A stretch of DNA of 64,000 bases from Simmondsia chinensis (Eukaryota; Streptophyta; Magnoliopsida; Caryophyllales; Simmondsiaceae), in NCBI GenBank assembly GCA_018398585.1, contig JAGTTD010000001.1:38951938-39015937 (forward strand), read 5' to 3'. Positions within the stretch are counted from its first letter, which is position 1; each line of letters opens with the position of its first letter. A program made the translations under genes and the position numbers. The notes under the pieces are model-generated. The model was not told where the DNA came from. It made no database searches and saw only the letters and a program-made list of their open reading frames with translations. Shown piece after piece: positions 22,304 to 33,430 of this stretch.

Positions 22304-23640
22304 TAATTGCAAAATGAAACCCAAATATGTTACTATTGTCAAATAAAATGGAGTACTTGCTATTATATTACTTACACATTTTCAAAATAAAGTGTTTTGA
22401 CAGTGTTTTCGCTCGAGTATGTTGTGTTTCTACATGTAGCATGTTGTGTCCACACAAATGCACTATTAAGACTTGCTGAATGGTATGTGTCGACACACAA
22501 TTTATAGAAAACAACAAAACCCACTGGCAAAGGGTTTCACGTAGTTGGAATCTTGAATGCCATTCGAAAAAGAGAAGATAACTTGGAAAGATCCATGAGA
22601 GTCATGAAGAACTCCTTCAGTGAGGTGGGTCCTAGTCTACCTATTAATGATCCATCCCATGTTCCACTTAAGTTAGTTTTGTGTAAGGGATGACGATGAT
22701 ACATGGGGTAGCGTGGTTCTAGCTTGGCGATTGAAGAAACAACCCTGATTGTTTTCTCTATAGAATGATGAGTGAAAATGTCTGTAGATTCTCTAGTTCT
22801 TGAAACGATATGATGACCTTCATTGTTGTGTCGTCTAGGAGGTGTTTGCAATTATTAGGGGCAAAGTTCTTAGGAAATGAGCACTTGGATGTCCTAAATC
22901 GTGCTGATGACTACAAGGTATATCGTGAGCTAGGCTTCAGTAGCAGGCCCTTGTGAAAGATAAATAGCTATGGGTACAGCATCTTTTAGATTGTCAATTG
23001 CATGTGAGTGTGATTCCCCATCGGCGCATAATTCTTGTTAAAAGTGTCCATGGGTTTCTATAAGTGAGAAGTAGAGGGTTATATGCTCTCGCTATTAATG
23101 GAGTGAAAGGAAAATAAAGCTCATTAGTACTAAGAGCCATAGTTCTCACTAAACTCTTTTTCATTAAGGTTCAACCACACCAATATTTCCAATTCTTGAA
23201 AGAATTAGAATGCACCATAATCCTTTTAAATATTTTGTAATTAGCCTCCTGGAAGACTTGATTGTAGCTTTGCAATCATAGTTTGCTAATAAGGCACGCT
23301 TAAGAGCACATTGCTAGGTCAAATATGAAAAAAAAAAATAGCTTCGCGATGCTTGGCTTCATTGCCAAATCGGCCACATCTCAATCATGGGTACCAATTT
23401 CATGTAATACCATTAGAAAAACCCTCTGTTTAATTGGTCCCAAATATATCTCGACCGAGATATCTCTCCGTACCTTCTTAAAAATCAAGCCGACTAATGA
23501 GCCAATAATATATAATAATTCACGGCCTTAAACTGGATTGAAGTTAAGTTATGTTGTTAAGGTCCGATTGTAATTATTGTTTTCTTTTTGAACTATATTG
23601 CCAATTTGGCATAAATGCATGTTCTACATTACAATTATTA
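22304..23640. other. Unassigned sequence, one palindrome cluster
   Basis: No coding family is recognised. Around 22390-22500 are TGTGTCCACACA-like and TGTGTCGACACACA words similar to those in the copia LTR at 25035. The 104-residue minus-strand frame at 22537-22851 has no recognised domain. Confidence 0.45.
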
Positions 23641-23644
23641 TTAT

Positions 23645-24038
23645 CTAAAAAAGCTATTTCTTATAACTCTAAATAGCTTTTTTCGATAATCAGCGAGGGA
23701 ACTCATAATATAAAAGCTGGCAACCACGAAAATAGGGCTCGAAACTCCCACAAACATGAGGAAAAAGAACAAGACAACTGGAAAAAGAAACGTGAAAAAA
23801 CAACAAAAGACTAAGAAAGCTCGAAGTAGCAGGCTACCGATAGCACCATTCACCTAATCTCCCCTTGAAGCACCATGCTAACTTTTGATGCATGCAATGT
23901 CTCTAGCAATGTCATCAGGGAAATAGGGAAACAAATTCCACTATGCCTTGATCTTGAATCCCATTATAAGCTTAACACTCCAAAACATATCACTTACAAT
24001 TCAGATCCCTTTTGAACACAATCTTATTCATTGTAATC
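23645..24038 (-). mobile_element. 5'-truncated LINE 3' end (L1-like), copy 1
   Basis: On the plus strand the element starts with TTTTTTCGATAATCAGCGAGGGAACTC-type sequence; on the minus strand this is the 3' end. Related minus-strand ends occur at 35720, 39077 and 56533. The shared inner block GATGCATGCAATGTCTCTAGC versus GCACTCGATGTTTCTTGC (35935) supports one family. No coding portion is recognised. The class call is an inference from truncation pattern and tail. Confidence 0.5.
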
Positions 24039-24056
24039 CATATAGTCCTAATGATG

Positions 24057-24323
24057 GAATATACCTAGTGCCTCAAGGGCTCCTGATTAAGCAGGGTCTT
24101 GGGGGGAGGGGGGGGGGGGGGGGGGGCGCGGCGGATGTACGCAGCCTTCCCCCTTCAGGGTGTTAACCTGAAGAGAGGCTGTTTCCCAGTGCCCCCAACC
24201 TGAGGGTAAGGACTTCTCAGGAGGTCACACATCCTGGTACTACTCTGGCCTAAGCACGCTTAACTTCGGAGTTCTAATGGGATCCGGTGACGGCGTGTTG
24301 GTGCCCTCTTTGGTACTTTCCAC
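24057..24323 (-). mobile_element. 5S-rRNA-headed SINE, copy C, with a perfect 19-bp target duplication
   Basis: Identical flanks CCATATAGTCCTAATGATG (24038-24056 and 24324-24342) enclose the element. On the minus strand a leader ending accaaagaggg is followed by a 5S-like head (about 24306-24205), with ACTCCGAAGTTAAGCGTGC and GTAGTACCAGGATG, and a tail with CTCAGGTTGGGGG, AACAGCCTCTCTTCAGG, AAGGCTGCGTACATCC, a 19-C run, ACCCTGCTTA and GCACTAGG. It is the best-preserved 5S head of the three. Confidence 0.92.
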
Positions 24324-24342
24324 CCATATAGTCCTAATGATG

Positions 24343-25029
24343 ACCAAAAAATAAAAATAAAAAATGGTGATCCACACCATTTGTTTGCAACTTTCCACCC
24401 ATGTAACACAACTTCCATTAGTCAAAGAGGTTCTTTACATTACTCGTCGTGATCTGGAAAAAAAAATCCCATCAATTCATAAGTATTTCCACTTTAAAGC
24501 TTCACGTGGAATCCTCTCTCAACTAGTGGGAAAGCCATGGGGCTCAAACGGGTTGTTTTATCTACTATGAAATTTAGAATTACGCTCTATCTCACATCTC
24601 TAATTCCAAATGTAACTATTACACAGCAAGTCACCAACTCTCCTCAAAGTAGCTATGAGCCACCAACCTTCATCAAAGAAACTTTAGATAGAGAAAGTTT
24701 CGAACTCTCTCATAACCCTCAATTAGGCACCCCTTTACAAAATCACTCTAACAACTTACATCTTCTTTCTTTTTTTAGCCTAAGACATCAATGCCATTAT
24801 ACATTTTCTATAATTCAGTTACCTAATCTTAATATCATTCAAACTCTAAATCAAATCTCAATCTAATTAGATACTGAATCTCAATAAATCATTTTCTATC
24901 CAAGCATAACCCATACACATCTTTCCCAAAATATAAAAAAAAAATAAAATTATATACTAACCAAATATCATCATATCTTATCAATATCGAATTTTGATTG
25001 TATGGTATTGAAGCCTTTCCGAAGATGAA
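24343..25029. other. Unassigned AT-rich sequence
   Basis: The plus-strand frame at 24537-24866 (109 residues) has no recognised domain. The region may continue the older sequence interrupted by SINE copy C. Confidence 0.4.
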
Positions 25030-25034
25030 TAAGT

Positions 25035-25905
25035 TGTTGATGTATTTTCAAAATATTCGTTGTATAAAATGGATATATGTGTGTTAAATATTGTTTATAT
25101 GTATATAAGATGTATTTGAGATTGTCCCGATACTTGTATGAGTGATTAGAGCGTTATTGGGAGTATGTGTCGACACATGGGTCATATGTGTCGACACAAA
25201 ATCCTATAGAACGCAGGGGAGATAGCTGTGTGTCGACGCACATGGCCCGTGTGTCGACGCACATGGCCCGTGTGTCGACACGCAGCCCATTTCAGGTGCG
25301 CACGGAGGAACCTGTGTGTCGACACACAGAAATTGTGTGTCGACACGCAGGCTTACAGTGAGCCAGTGTGTCGACCTGTGTGTCGACAGTATCGACACAC
25401 AGGCTTACAGAAAGCTGTGTGTCGATACTGTGTGTCAACACACAGGTCTGTGTGTCGACACACAACTTTGACACACAGGTCGGTTTTGACGGTTTTCTGC
25501 GCGGTTTCTTCCCAGTTCTTTTATATATTGATGCTCTTGGTTTTGGGACATTTTTACAGAAGAGAATAATACCAGATATTCTCCCCTCTCATCAAGAAGA
25601 AGAAAACATATAAATTGGTAGTGGAATTTCACAAGAAAGAAAGTTGAAGAACATCTTCTTGGTTCTTGTGTTCTATGTGAGTTTGTCAAAGGGTGAGTTC
25701 TCTAAATCAACCAATTTCTAGACATCTTCATCAATCTCTTCCCATACACTTCTTCACTCCATATTTTGGTAGTTGTTGTATCCCCGAGGATATTTCGTAT
25801 ACCGAAATAAACCTTAAGGATAGTGATCACACACCTCAACACCTGAGATCGTTTGGATACCCGGTTGCAAGGTTTTTGCAAGTATTTTCTGAATTTTTTC
25901 TAACA
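25035..25905 (+). repeat. 5' LTR of copia element 1 (871 bp)
   Basis: Begins TGTTGATGTATTTTC and ends TTTTTTCTAACA. TATA-like TTATATATTG lies near 25520. It contains a dense array of TGTGTCGACACA-type palindromes (25165-25478). Confidence 0.93.
25165..25478 (+). repeat. Array of TGTGTCGACACA-type palindromes in the copia 5' LTR
   Basis: About a dozen full or half copies of TGTGTCGACACA lie within about 310 bp, near 25166, 25187, 25229, 25250, 25271, 25313, 25335, 25367, 25389, 25413, 25449 and 25468. They sit in U3, upstream of the TATA-like box. A role as enhancer or protein-binding sites is inference; the palindromes are observed. Confidence 0.9.
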
Positions 25906-25935
25906 ATCTTAAGGTTTAGCATTCTGGTTTGGGTT

Positions 25936-28900
25936 ATGGCTTCATCACTAATGGAAATGACATCCAATTTTGTGAAATTGGGCCGGTTTGATGGGGGAAA
26001 TTTTCGACGGTGGCAGAGGAAGATGCATTTTCTCATAACAACGCTGAATGTGGTGTATGTCCTGAATACACCGTCTCCATCCCCCCTTTCTGAGGAGGAA
26101 GAAACGCTGGCCGAGCAAAGGGCAAGACTGAAGTGGGAAAACGATGATTATATTTGTAGAGGGCACATCTTGAATGGGATGACCGATGCCTTGTTTGACA
26201 TTTACTCTAACATGTCAACCGCGAAGGAACTATGGGACGCACTTGAGGCTCGTTACATGGCCGAGGATGCAACAAGTAAAAAATTCCTGGTTAGTCAATT
26301 TAATAATTATAAGATGATTGATGGTCGTCCTGTCATGTAGCAATTCCATGAAATAGAACGTATATTAAATAATTTTAAACAACATGACATGAATATGGAC
26401 GACACAATCGTTGTTTCTTCCTTAATTGACAAACTTCCTCCCTCTTGGAAAGATGTAAGAAAAAATTTAAAACATACGAAGGAGGATATGTCAATTGAGG
26501 AACTCGCTAACCATTTACGTATTGAGAAAGGTTACAGGGTGCAAGATGACAACAAAGAGCGCCCGAGTGATGTTGGTAAAATCAACATCGCAGAGGAAGG
26601 CCAATCTAGTAAGGGACCAAAGAGAATCGGACACTTCCAAAAGAAAAATAAGCACAAGAGGCCGAAAGTTGTTTGTTGGGAGTGTCAGAAGCCCGGTCAT
26701 ATGCGAAAAGACTGTTATCGCCTTAAAAAGAACAAAGGCAAGGGGCTTGATCATCGCACTAAAAATTCGAACGAGAGGTTCGTGGCGATGATTTCGGAAG
26801 TCAATCTAATCGAGAGTGATAGTTCTTGGTGGATTGACTCGGGGGCCACGAAGCATGTATGTAAGGATAGGGGGTTCTTCTCCACTTTTGAGCCCATGGA
26901 CAACGGAACTGAGTTGTTCATGGGAAATGGGGCGTCGGTACCGGTAAAAGGGAAGGGAAAAATTGACTTACTTTTCACATCCGGAAAAACCCTTACTTTA
27001 ACCGATGTATGCTTCGCTCCTGATGTTAAGAAGAATCTTGTATTGGGTGGCCTGTTAAATAGGTTTGGGTTCAAGTTGGTCTTCGAGGCCGACAAGTTCA
27101 TTTTGTCTAAGGGTGGTGTATTGGTTGGGAAAGGATACCTATGTAATGGTATGTTTAAACTAAATGTTAATAATAAGAACGTTGATTCAGTTTATATGCT
27201 TGATTCGTCATTTTTATGGCATTATAGACTAGGTCATGTGAATTTTCATAGATTACATGAAATGGATAATTCTTCGTTGATTCCTCACATAGATAAAGTT
27301 GTTGACAAATGCAAGACTTGTATGCTAACAAAAATAACGAAATCTCTATTTCCTTCTGTGCAAAGAGAGACTAATCTACTTGATCTAGTCCATAGTGACT
27401 TATGTGACTTCAAACGAACACCGAGTTTGGGTGGAAAGAATTACTTTGTTACATTTATCGATGATTATTCAAGATTTTGTTATGTTAAGTAACAAAGACG
27501 ACTCGCTTGATAGGTTTAAAGCATATAAAGCAGAATCTGAATTACACTGTGAAACCTTCCTCAAGCGTTTAAGGTCGGATCGTGGTGGCAAATACTACGA
27601 TCCTAAATTTTTTGAATCCACAGGAATAATATATGAAATAACTGCACCTTATACACCACAACAAAATGGCGTGGCTGAGAGGAAAAATCGGACTCTAACT
27701 GAGATGGTTAGTTCCATGTTATCTTATTCCGGTCTCAGTGATGGATTTTGGGGTGAGGCAATTTTAACGGCCTGTCACATATTAAATAGAGTTCCAAACA
27801 AGAGAAATAAAATAACTCCATATGAGTTGTGGAACAAACGAGCCCCTAATTTAGATTACCTAAAAGTGTGGGGGTGTAGGGCAGTTGTTAGAGTCCCTAA
27901 ACCTAAACGGAAAAAATTAGGTGAAAGAGGCATTGATTGCATCTTTGTGGGTTATGCGTCTCATAGTAAGGCATATCGGTTCTATATTGTTGAACCTAAT
28001 GATTATATCAACGTGAATACGATAGTAGAATCGAGAGATGCAATATTTGATGAGAATCGGTTTACTTCTATCCCTAGACCGAGGGATTATGTACCAGTTG
28101 AGATTGACACGCAAGTGTCTAATGACGTTGTTCGTCATGAGAGGGAGAATGTCCCTGATAGAGCTCTAGAACTCCGAAGGAGTAAGAGAGCAAGGAAGGA
28201 GAAATCCTTCGGTTCGGACTTTTACACGCATTTGGTAGAAGGTTCGAGGAACGATGTGGACCAAGTGGTTCCATATTGTTGTGTCATGGAAGCTGATCCC
28301 ATGACGTTTGATGAGGCGATGAGGTCTCATGATGTCTCGTTTTGGAAAGAGGCTATAAACGATGAAATGGATTCCATTTTAGGTAATAATACCTGGATTC
28401 TTGAGGATCTTCCACGAGGAAGTAAACCCATCGGGTGCAAATGGATCTTCAAAAAGAAGATGAAAGTTGATGGATCGATTGACGTATTTAAAGCCTGATT
28501 GGTGGCTAAAGGATTCACCCAAAGACATGGACTGGATTACTTTGATACCTATGCCCCAGTGGCAAGGATATCGACGATAAGGGTACTTATTGCTCTTGCC
28601 TCCATTTTTAAACTAGTGATACACCAAATGGATGTCAAAACGGCATTCTTGAATGGTGAGCTAGAGGAGGAAGTATACATGGAACAACCAGAAGGGTTTG
28701 TTGTTCCGGGCCAAGAAAGAAAAGTGTGTAAACTCATATGTTCTCCGTATGGACTGAAACAAGCTCCGAAGCAATGGCACCAAAAATTTGATCAGGTTGT
28801 ATTGAACAACGGATTCGTTATAAACGAATTAGATAAATGTGTCTATAGCAAGTTTGATAATGGCAAAGGGGTCATTATATGTTTGTATGTCGATGACATG

Positions 28901-29848
28901 CTGATTTTCGGTTCTGATATGGAGCAAGTAGAGAGAACTAAACTGTTTCTCTCTGAAAACTTTGCTATGAAAGACATGGGTGAGGCGGAGGTGATCCTCG
29001 GTATCAGAATCGTAAGGAATGGTAATTCCATTTCCTTGACACAGTCTCACTATATCGAAAAGGTGTTGAAAAGGTTCCATTTCTTTGACTGTGCACCGAT
29101 ATCCACACCGATGGATCCTAGTGTGAAATTAGAACCAAATGAGGGTGCTCCAGTGGCACATTTGGAGTACGCTCGAGCTATTGGCTGTCTCATGTATGCC
29201 ATGACAAGCACTAGGCCTGATATTGCCTTTGCTGTTGGAAAGCTGAGTACGTATACTAGCAAACCGAGTAAGTTGCACTGGAATGCAGTGCACCGGGTAC
29301 TGAAGTACCTAAAGAAGACTATGGATCATGGTCTCAATTATGTTGGGTATCCTCCTATTATGGAAGGATATACTGATGCAAGTTGGATCTCCGATGTGGA
29401 GGATCATGCATCCACGAGTGGATGGGTATTCCTATTTGGTGGGGGTGCGGTTTCTTGGGGTTCCAAGAAACAAACTTGCATATCTGACTCTACAATGGCG
29501 GCGGAGTTTATAGCTCTTGCTTCTGCGGCTAAAGAAGCCGAGTGGTTAAAGGATCTTTTGTATGAGATACCATTGTGGCCGAAGCCGATTTCTCCTATTT
29601 CTATCCATTGTGATAGTCAGGCTACGCTTTCTAAAGCATACAGTGAAGTGTATAATGGGAAGTCCAGACACATTGGTGTGAGACATAGTATGGTGAGACA
29701 CCTTATTCGGGAAGGTGTTATCACTGTGGACTTCGTGAGAACCTGTCAGAATCTAGCGGATCCGTTTACTAAAAGCCTGGCTAGACATTTGGTTTTGGAA
29801 ACAAATGAAGGGATGGGGTTGAAACCTGTCATAATTAGTCGCCCATGA
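25936..29848 (+). pseudogene. Copia element 1 gag-pol polyprotein, two stops and one frameshift
   Basis: The start at 25936 lies 31 bp after the 5' LTR. Gag (to about 26640) includes RFDGGNFRRWQRKMHFL and DALFDIYSNMSTAKELWDAL. A CCHC knuckle CWECQKPGHMRKDC follows near 26675. Protease has WWIDSGATKHVC near 26828; GAG-pre-integrase has LWHYRLGHVNFHRLHEM. The integrase has HSDLCDF, a DDYSRF-type block and PYTPQQNGVAERKNRTL. Reverse transcriptase includes YDTYAPVAR-like sequence, HQMDVKTAFLNGELEEEVYM and the catalytic YVDDMLIFG. RNase H includes EGYTDASWISDVEDHASTSG and ends with ADPFTKSLARH. In-frame stops occur at 26338-26340 and 28496-28498; a +1 shift near 27480 removes part of the integrase. 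All else is readable. Confidence 0.95.
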
Positions 29849-30399
29849 TAGGCCCTCAACTCGACGTCTAGTATGACGCTAGGTCTCGGGTTCAATGAGA
29901 GAGACTTGTCATCTGTGTGACTGCAAGCACTAAATGAGTTAGTTTCCATCCCGAGTGTGAAGTGCTTGATACCTACGTTAGTGATTATAAAAGGATGAGC
30001 AAATGCTCTTAATGGACCTGGTTTTAGAACTTATTGAATGTCGTATCACAGGGGCATGATCAATGAGGTCCACCTTAGTGAGTGTTGAAGTTTGGCCGCT
30101 TCAAAGGGGTGATTTTTGACAAGCGTTTGGCCCTGAAACACTCACGAAGGGTACAGGACACAAGGCCATAAATGTGTCGATCTGGGAGGTGTAGGGAGTG
30201 TACGGGGAGTACGCCTTGTGCGTGATTAGATAGTCGGTTTGTCAAATGGGTTGTATGGTTCAAAGCTTGGACTACCATTTTCGATCCGATTAACTGTATG
30301 GTCTTTTCACTAGCTGGGGGTTCAATCGTGAGACACCCTCGTTGATGCACAATAAGGCCTCTTTTAAACGAGATGTCACTTTGAGATTGGTTGTATTTT
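29849..30399 (+). other. Non-coding spacer between RNase H and 3' LTR of copia element 1
   Basis: About 550 bp with no frame of interest. Such long 3' spacers occur in some copia lineages. Confidence 0.6.
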
Positions 30400-30415
30400 A
30401 AAAATGGTGGGGGAT

Positions 30416-31245
30416 TGTTGATGTATTTTCAAAATATTCGTTGTATAAAATGGATATATGTGTGTTAAATATTGTTTATATGTATATAAGATGTATTTGA
30501 GATTGTCCCAATACTTGTATGAGTGATTAGAGCATTATTGGGAGTATGTTTTGACACATGGGTCATATGTGTCGACACAAAATCCTATAGAACGCAGGGG
30601 AGATAGCTGTGTGTCGACACACATGGCCCGTGTGTCGACACACAGCCCGTTTCAGGTGCGCACGGAGGAACCTGTGTGTCGAGACACAGAAATTGTGTGT
30701 CGACACACAGGCTTATAGTGAGCCAGTGTGTCGACCTGTGTGTCGACAGTATCGACACACAGGCTTACAGAAAGCTGTGTGTCGATACTGTGTGTCGACA
30801 CACAACTTCGACACACAGGTCGGTTTTGACGGTTTTCTGCGCGGTTTCTTCCCATTTCTTTTATATATTGATGCTCTTAGTTTTGGGACGTTTTTACAGA
30901 AGAGAATAATACCAGATATTCTCCCCTCTCATCAAGAAGAAGAAAACATATAAATTGGTAGTGGAATTTCACAAGAAAAAAAGTAGAAGAACATCTTCTT
31001 GGTTCTTGTGTTCTATGTAAGTTTATCAAAGGGTGAGTTCCCTAAATCAACCAATCTCTAGACATCTTCATCAATCTCTTCCCATACACTTCTTCACTCC
31101 ATATTTTGGTAGTTGTTGTATCCCCGAGGATATTTCGTATACCGAAATAAACCTTAAGGATAGTGATCACACGCCTCAACACCTGAGATCGTTTGGATAC
31201 CCGGTTGCAAGGTTTTTGCAAGTATTTTCTGAATTTTTTCTAACA
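30416..31245 (+). repeat. 3' LTR of copia element 1 (830 bp)
   Basis: Same ends as the 5' LTR, 41 bp shorter. The difference falls in the palindrome array: the 5' copy has an additional 21-bp GTGTGTCGACGCACATGGCCC-type unit and an added stretch near 25432-25451. Confidence 0.93.
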
Positions 31246-31250
31246 TAAGT

Positions 31251-31639
31251 TTGCAAAGTTAGAACAGAAGTATGATTTCAGTGTTATCTGCATTGAATAA
31301 TGCCTCATGCCACGGTATTTATGGGCAAAATATTTAACGTTTAAGAAAATCCCAGTTATGGGAAGTAAGCATGAAATTCAACCTCAATTAGGAAGGTGGG
31401 CGGATATGGAGGAGCAAAGAATTCGGCCTCATCCGAAAGGCAAGCAGGATGCGGGCACGTGTGGTCCACTAAACTCACTCTAGGCCTATATGACTTTACC
31501 AAGGATAAGGAGAATGTGTGGAAGCCATGCGGTCTACAAGACTTGACCAAGACTTTAAGTTTAACAACAAGAATAAAATTCAAGCGCATTACCCCCAAAA
31601 TTCAACAATTATAATTCAGGAGTTGGCGCGGTGGAATAC
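31251..31639. other. Unassigned sequence
   Basis: No domain recognised. The sequence is contiguous with that left of 25030 once copia element 1 is removed. Confidence 0.4.
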
Positions 31640-31769
31640 ATCAAGGTTTTTTAGGGTTTGTTGTTGAACTTTTTCTTATTACAACTTTTGTGGGCTTTTT
31701 CAGGCTCCGCTTCCGTGGGTGCCCAATTTCGTACTAAGAGTTATCTCTCTAGTTATTAAAAAAAAAAAA
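31640..31769 (+). mobile_element. LINE 3' end (plus orientation) with poly(A), copy 1
   Basis: GTGGGCTTTTTCAGGCTCCG, TTCCGTGGG, TACTAAGAGTTATCTCTCT and a 12-A tail (31758-31769) match in order the end at 37590-37867. A plant L1 3' end is the likely identity; no coding part was recognised. Confidence 0.55.
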
Positions 31770-31772
31770 TCT

Positions 31773-32340
31773 AGTTTGGAGTCAATAATACCCCAACGCT
31801 ATAATTCTATTATATCACTCCAAGTTGATCACCGACAGATTGAATGCTACTGTTCTTTCAATCAACTTGATTCTCAATCAATTGAATACCAATTTGATTG
31901 GGCAAGATTCAAATGGTCATTTTACTCCATTGCTTAGATATTTTAGCAGTTGGTCCTTAGGGATGCAATCTTTTTCCATATAAATTTAATCAACTCTATT
32001 CATATTAATCAACAACATTCTACAATATTTCACTTGCTTTGCTTTTCTATTTTCACCTACATATAATGTATTTAATTTCATCTTTTTTTAGAATACATCA
32101 TCATACAAGGCCTATCTAGTGTGACGCAGCCCATGGATAGATGGTGGCAGATGAGCATTGGCAGGTAGGCTTGGCAAGCAAAGAAACGCAGCTGGAGGAG
32201 GATAATGTTAGGATATTTTAGTTATGAGATTAGGAGATAATTATGAGTTTTTTGTATTTATCTTTTCATTTTTAAATCTTTTTTTCTTGTTGAATAAGCT
32301 TATATATTTAAGCAAGAGAAGGCCTAGGGTTTTAGCATTT
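31773..32340. other. AT-rich flank of copia element 2
   Basis: A stretch starting TGTTAGGATATTTTAG (32206) with a TATA-like box near 32313 resembles an LTR interior and continues after 35354, but I could not define both ends. Confidence 0.35.
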
Positions 32341-32345
32341 AATTC

Positions 32346-32970
32346 TGTAAGGGAAAATCTTGAACAATCTTCATTTACTCGGATATCAATTTGTTAGGAA
32401 TCTGAACAAATCTGATATTATATGATATCAATTTGTAAAAGAAATAACATCTTTCTAATGCGGAACTTAACACCCCAAGAATAGGATTCGATTCAAATAC
32501 TATAACACACAAGAGAAGTAAACAAAAGGTAAAAAAGAACAAAAAAAAAAAAAAAACACAATGATTTACGTGGAAAACCCTCTTCAATTGAGAGGGAAAA
32601 ACTACAAGCGGAGATGGAGATCTTTATTGAGTATTAATAATGGAAGAATTACAACGACACTTTCTCTGAACGAGATCTATGAAGAATTACTGAATCACTT
32701 CCTCTAAATTCTTGTAACGCTCTCAAACGAATGATGACGGCGGCTCTCTTTGATTTGGATTGGATCAACCAAAGCCCTAAACCCATACTTATACTAAACG
32801 GCTAGGGTACGTGGAAACAGACTCCTGATCGATTGGCCCCTCTTCTGCAGCCTTCCTTGACTTTTTTCTCCAGCGTTGCTCTCTGATCGATCGGTTGTAC
32901 CACCCGATCGATCGGCTTGCTCACGGCGAGACTCATGATTAAAACATAAATTTGAAGCATATTCCTAACA
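32346..32970 (-). repeat. 3' LTR of copia element 2 (625 bp, minus orientation)
   Basis: The minus strand starts TGTTAGGAATATGCTTC and ends with CTTACA. The U3 part contains CGATCGATCG palindromes near 32827, 32883 and 32905. Confidence 0.9.
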
Positions 32971-33099
32971 AATCTCCACCTTGACTCAAATTTACACATA
33001 AAAGAATTTTATCTACCTACTCCAAAAAAACACCCCTCACACGGGGTTATCTAAACAAAATAGAAAACCTAACCGAGTCCAAGCGATGCTTGAACTTCC

Positions 33100-33430
33100 T
33101 GCTAGGTAGCAACTGAGTGAACATATCTGTGAGATTATCAGCAATACCAAGCTTCTTCTTCTCTGAATTGGCTCTTGACACATCTTCTGAAACAGCTACC
33201 TGCTACTGAACTGTGTTACTTAACTGAAACTGAACTCCCTCCGGCTTATTCACCTGACCTAAATCACAAACAATGGATGACATCTTTTGTGGACTCAATA
33301 ATAAAGATTCATCAAACGTGGCATCTCTACTTGTTAGGAATTGCTTAAAGCAAACTCTTTTCTGCTTCCCATAAATGCCGTATTCACAAGGTTTTAGTCT
33401 TGTAGATAGACCAGACAACGAGCCCATGAC
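33100..33430 (-). pseudogene. Copia element 2: integrase tail joined to the RNase H end
   Basis: 33427-33203 carries a copia integrase C-terminal signature including LTSRDATFDESLL. Immediately after it the minus strand reads the final RNase H/LTR-proximal peptide including LLPSRKFKHRLDSV (about 33110-33060). The reverse-transcriptase domain normally located between them is absent, giving one deletion of at least 1.5-2 kb; this size comes from family knowledge. Confidence 0.75.

Larger units (their letters stand above)
25035..31245 (+). mobile_element. Ty1/copia retrotransposon with palindrome-rich LTRs
   Basis: LTRs at 25035-25905 and 30416-31245 are bounded by perfect 5-bp duplications TAAGT (25030-25034 and 31246-31250). 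The internal order gag, protease, integrase, reverse transcriptase, RNase H is the Ty1/copia order. A purine tract (30400-30415, ending GGTGGGGGAT) precedes the 3' LTR. The coding region has two in-frame stops and one frameshift, so this copy is dead, but it is otherwise long and readable. Confidence 0.97.

Noticed and set aside
23647..23683. Hairpin followed by T run, like a bacterial terminator
   Set aside because: The genome is plant nuclear, and the hairpin sits at a LINE 3' end. It is more likely a local inverted duplication.
25165..25478. CRISPR-like array
   Set aside because: Repeats are palindromic, unevenly spaced and inside an LTR in a plant-type genome; no spacers or cas genes.
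25167..25613. Overlapping Cys/His-rich reading frames in several frames (CRHT and CVDTQ repeats), repeated at 30609-30953
   Set aside because: They are produced by the TGTGTCGACACA palindrome array in the copia LTRs. Every frame is open because the motif lacks stop codons; there is no coding evidence.
31396..31614. Possible host gene exon near 31250-31620
   Set aside because: A short open stretch joins sequence on both sides of copia element 1, but stops appear soon and no protein family was recognised.
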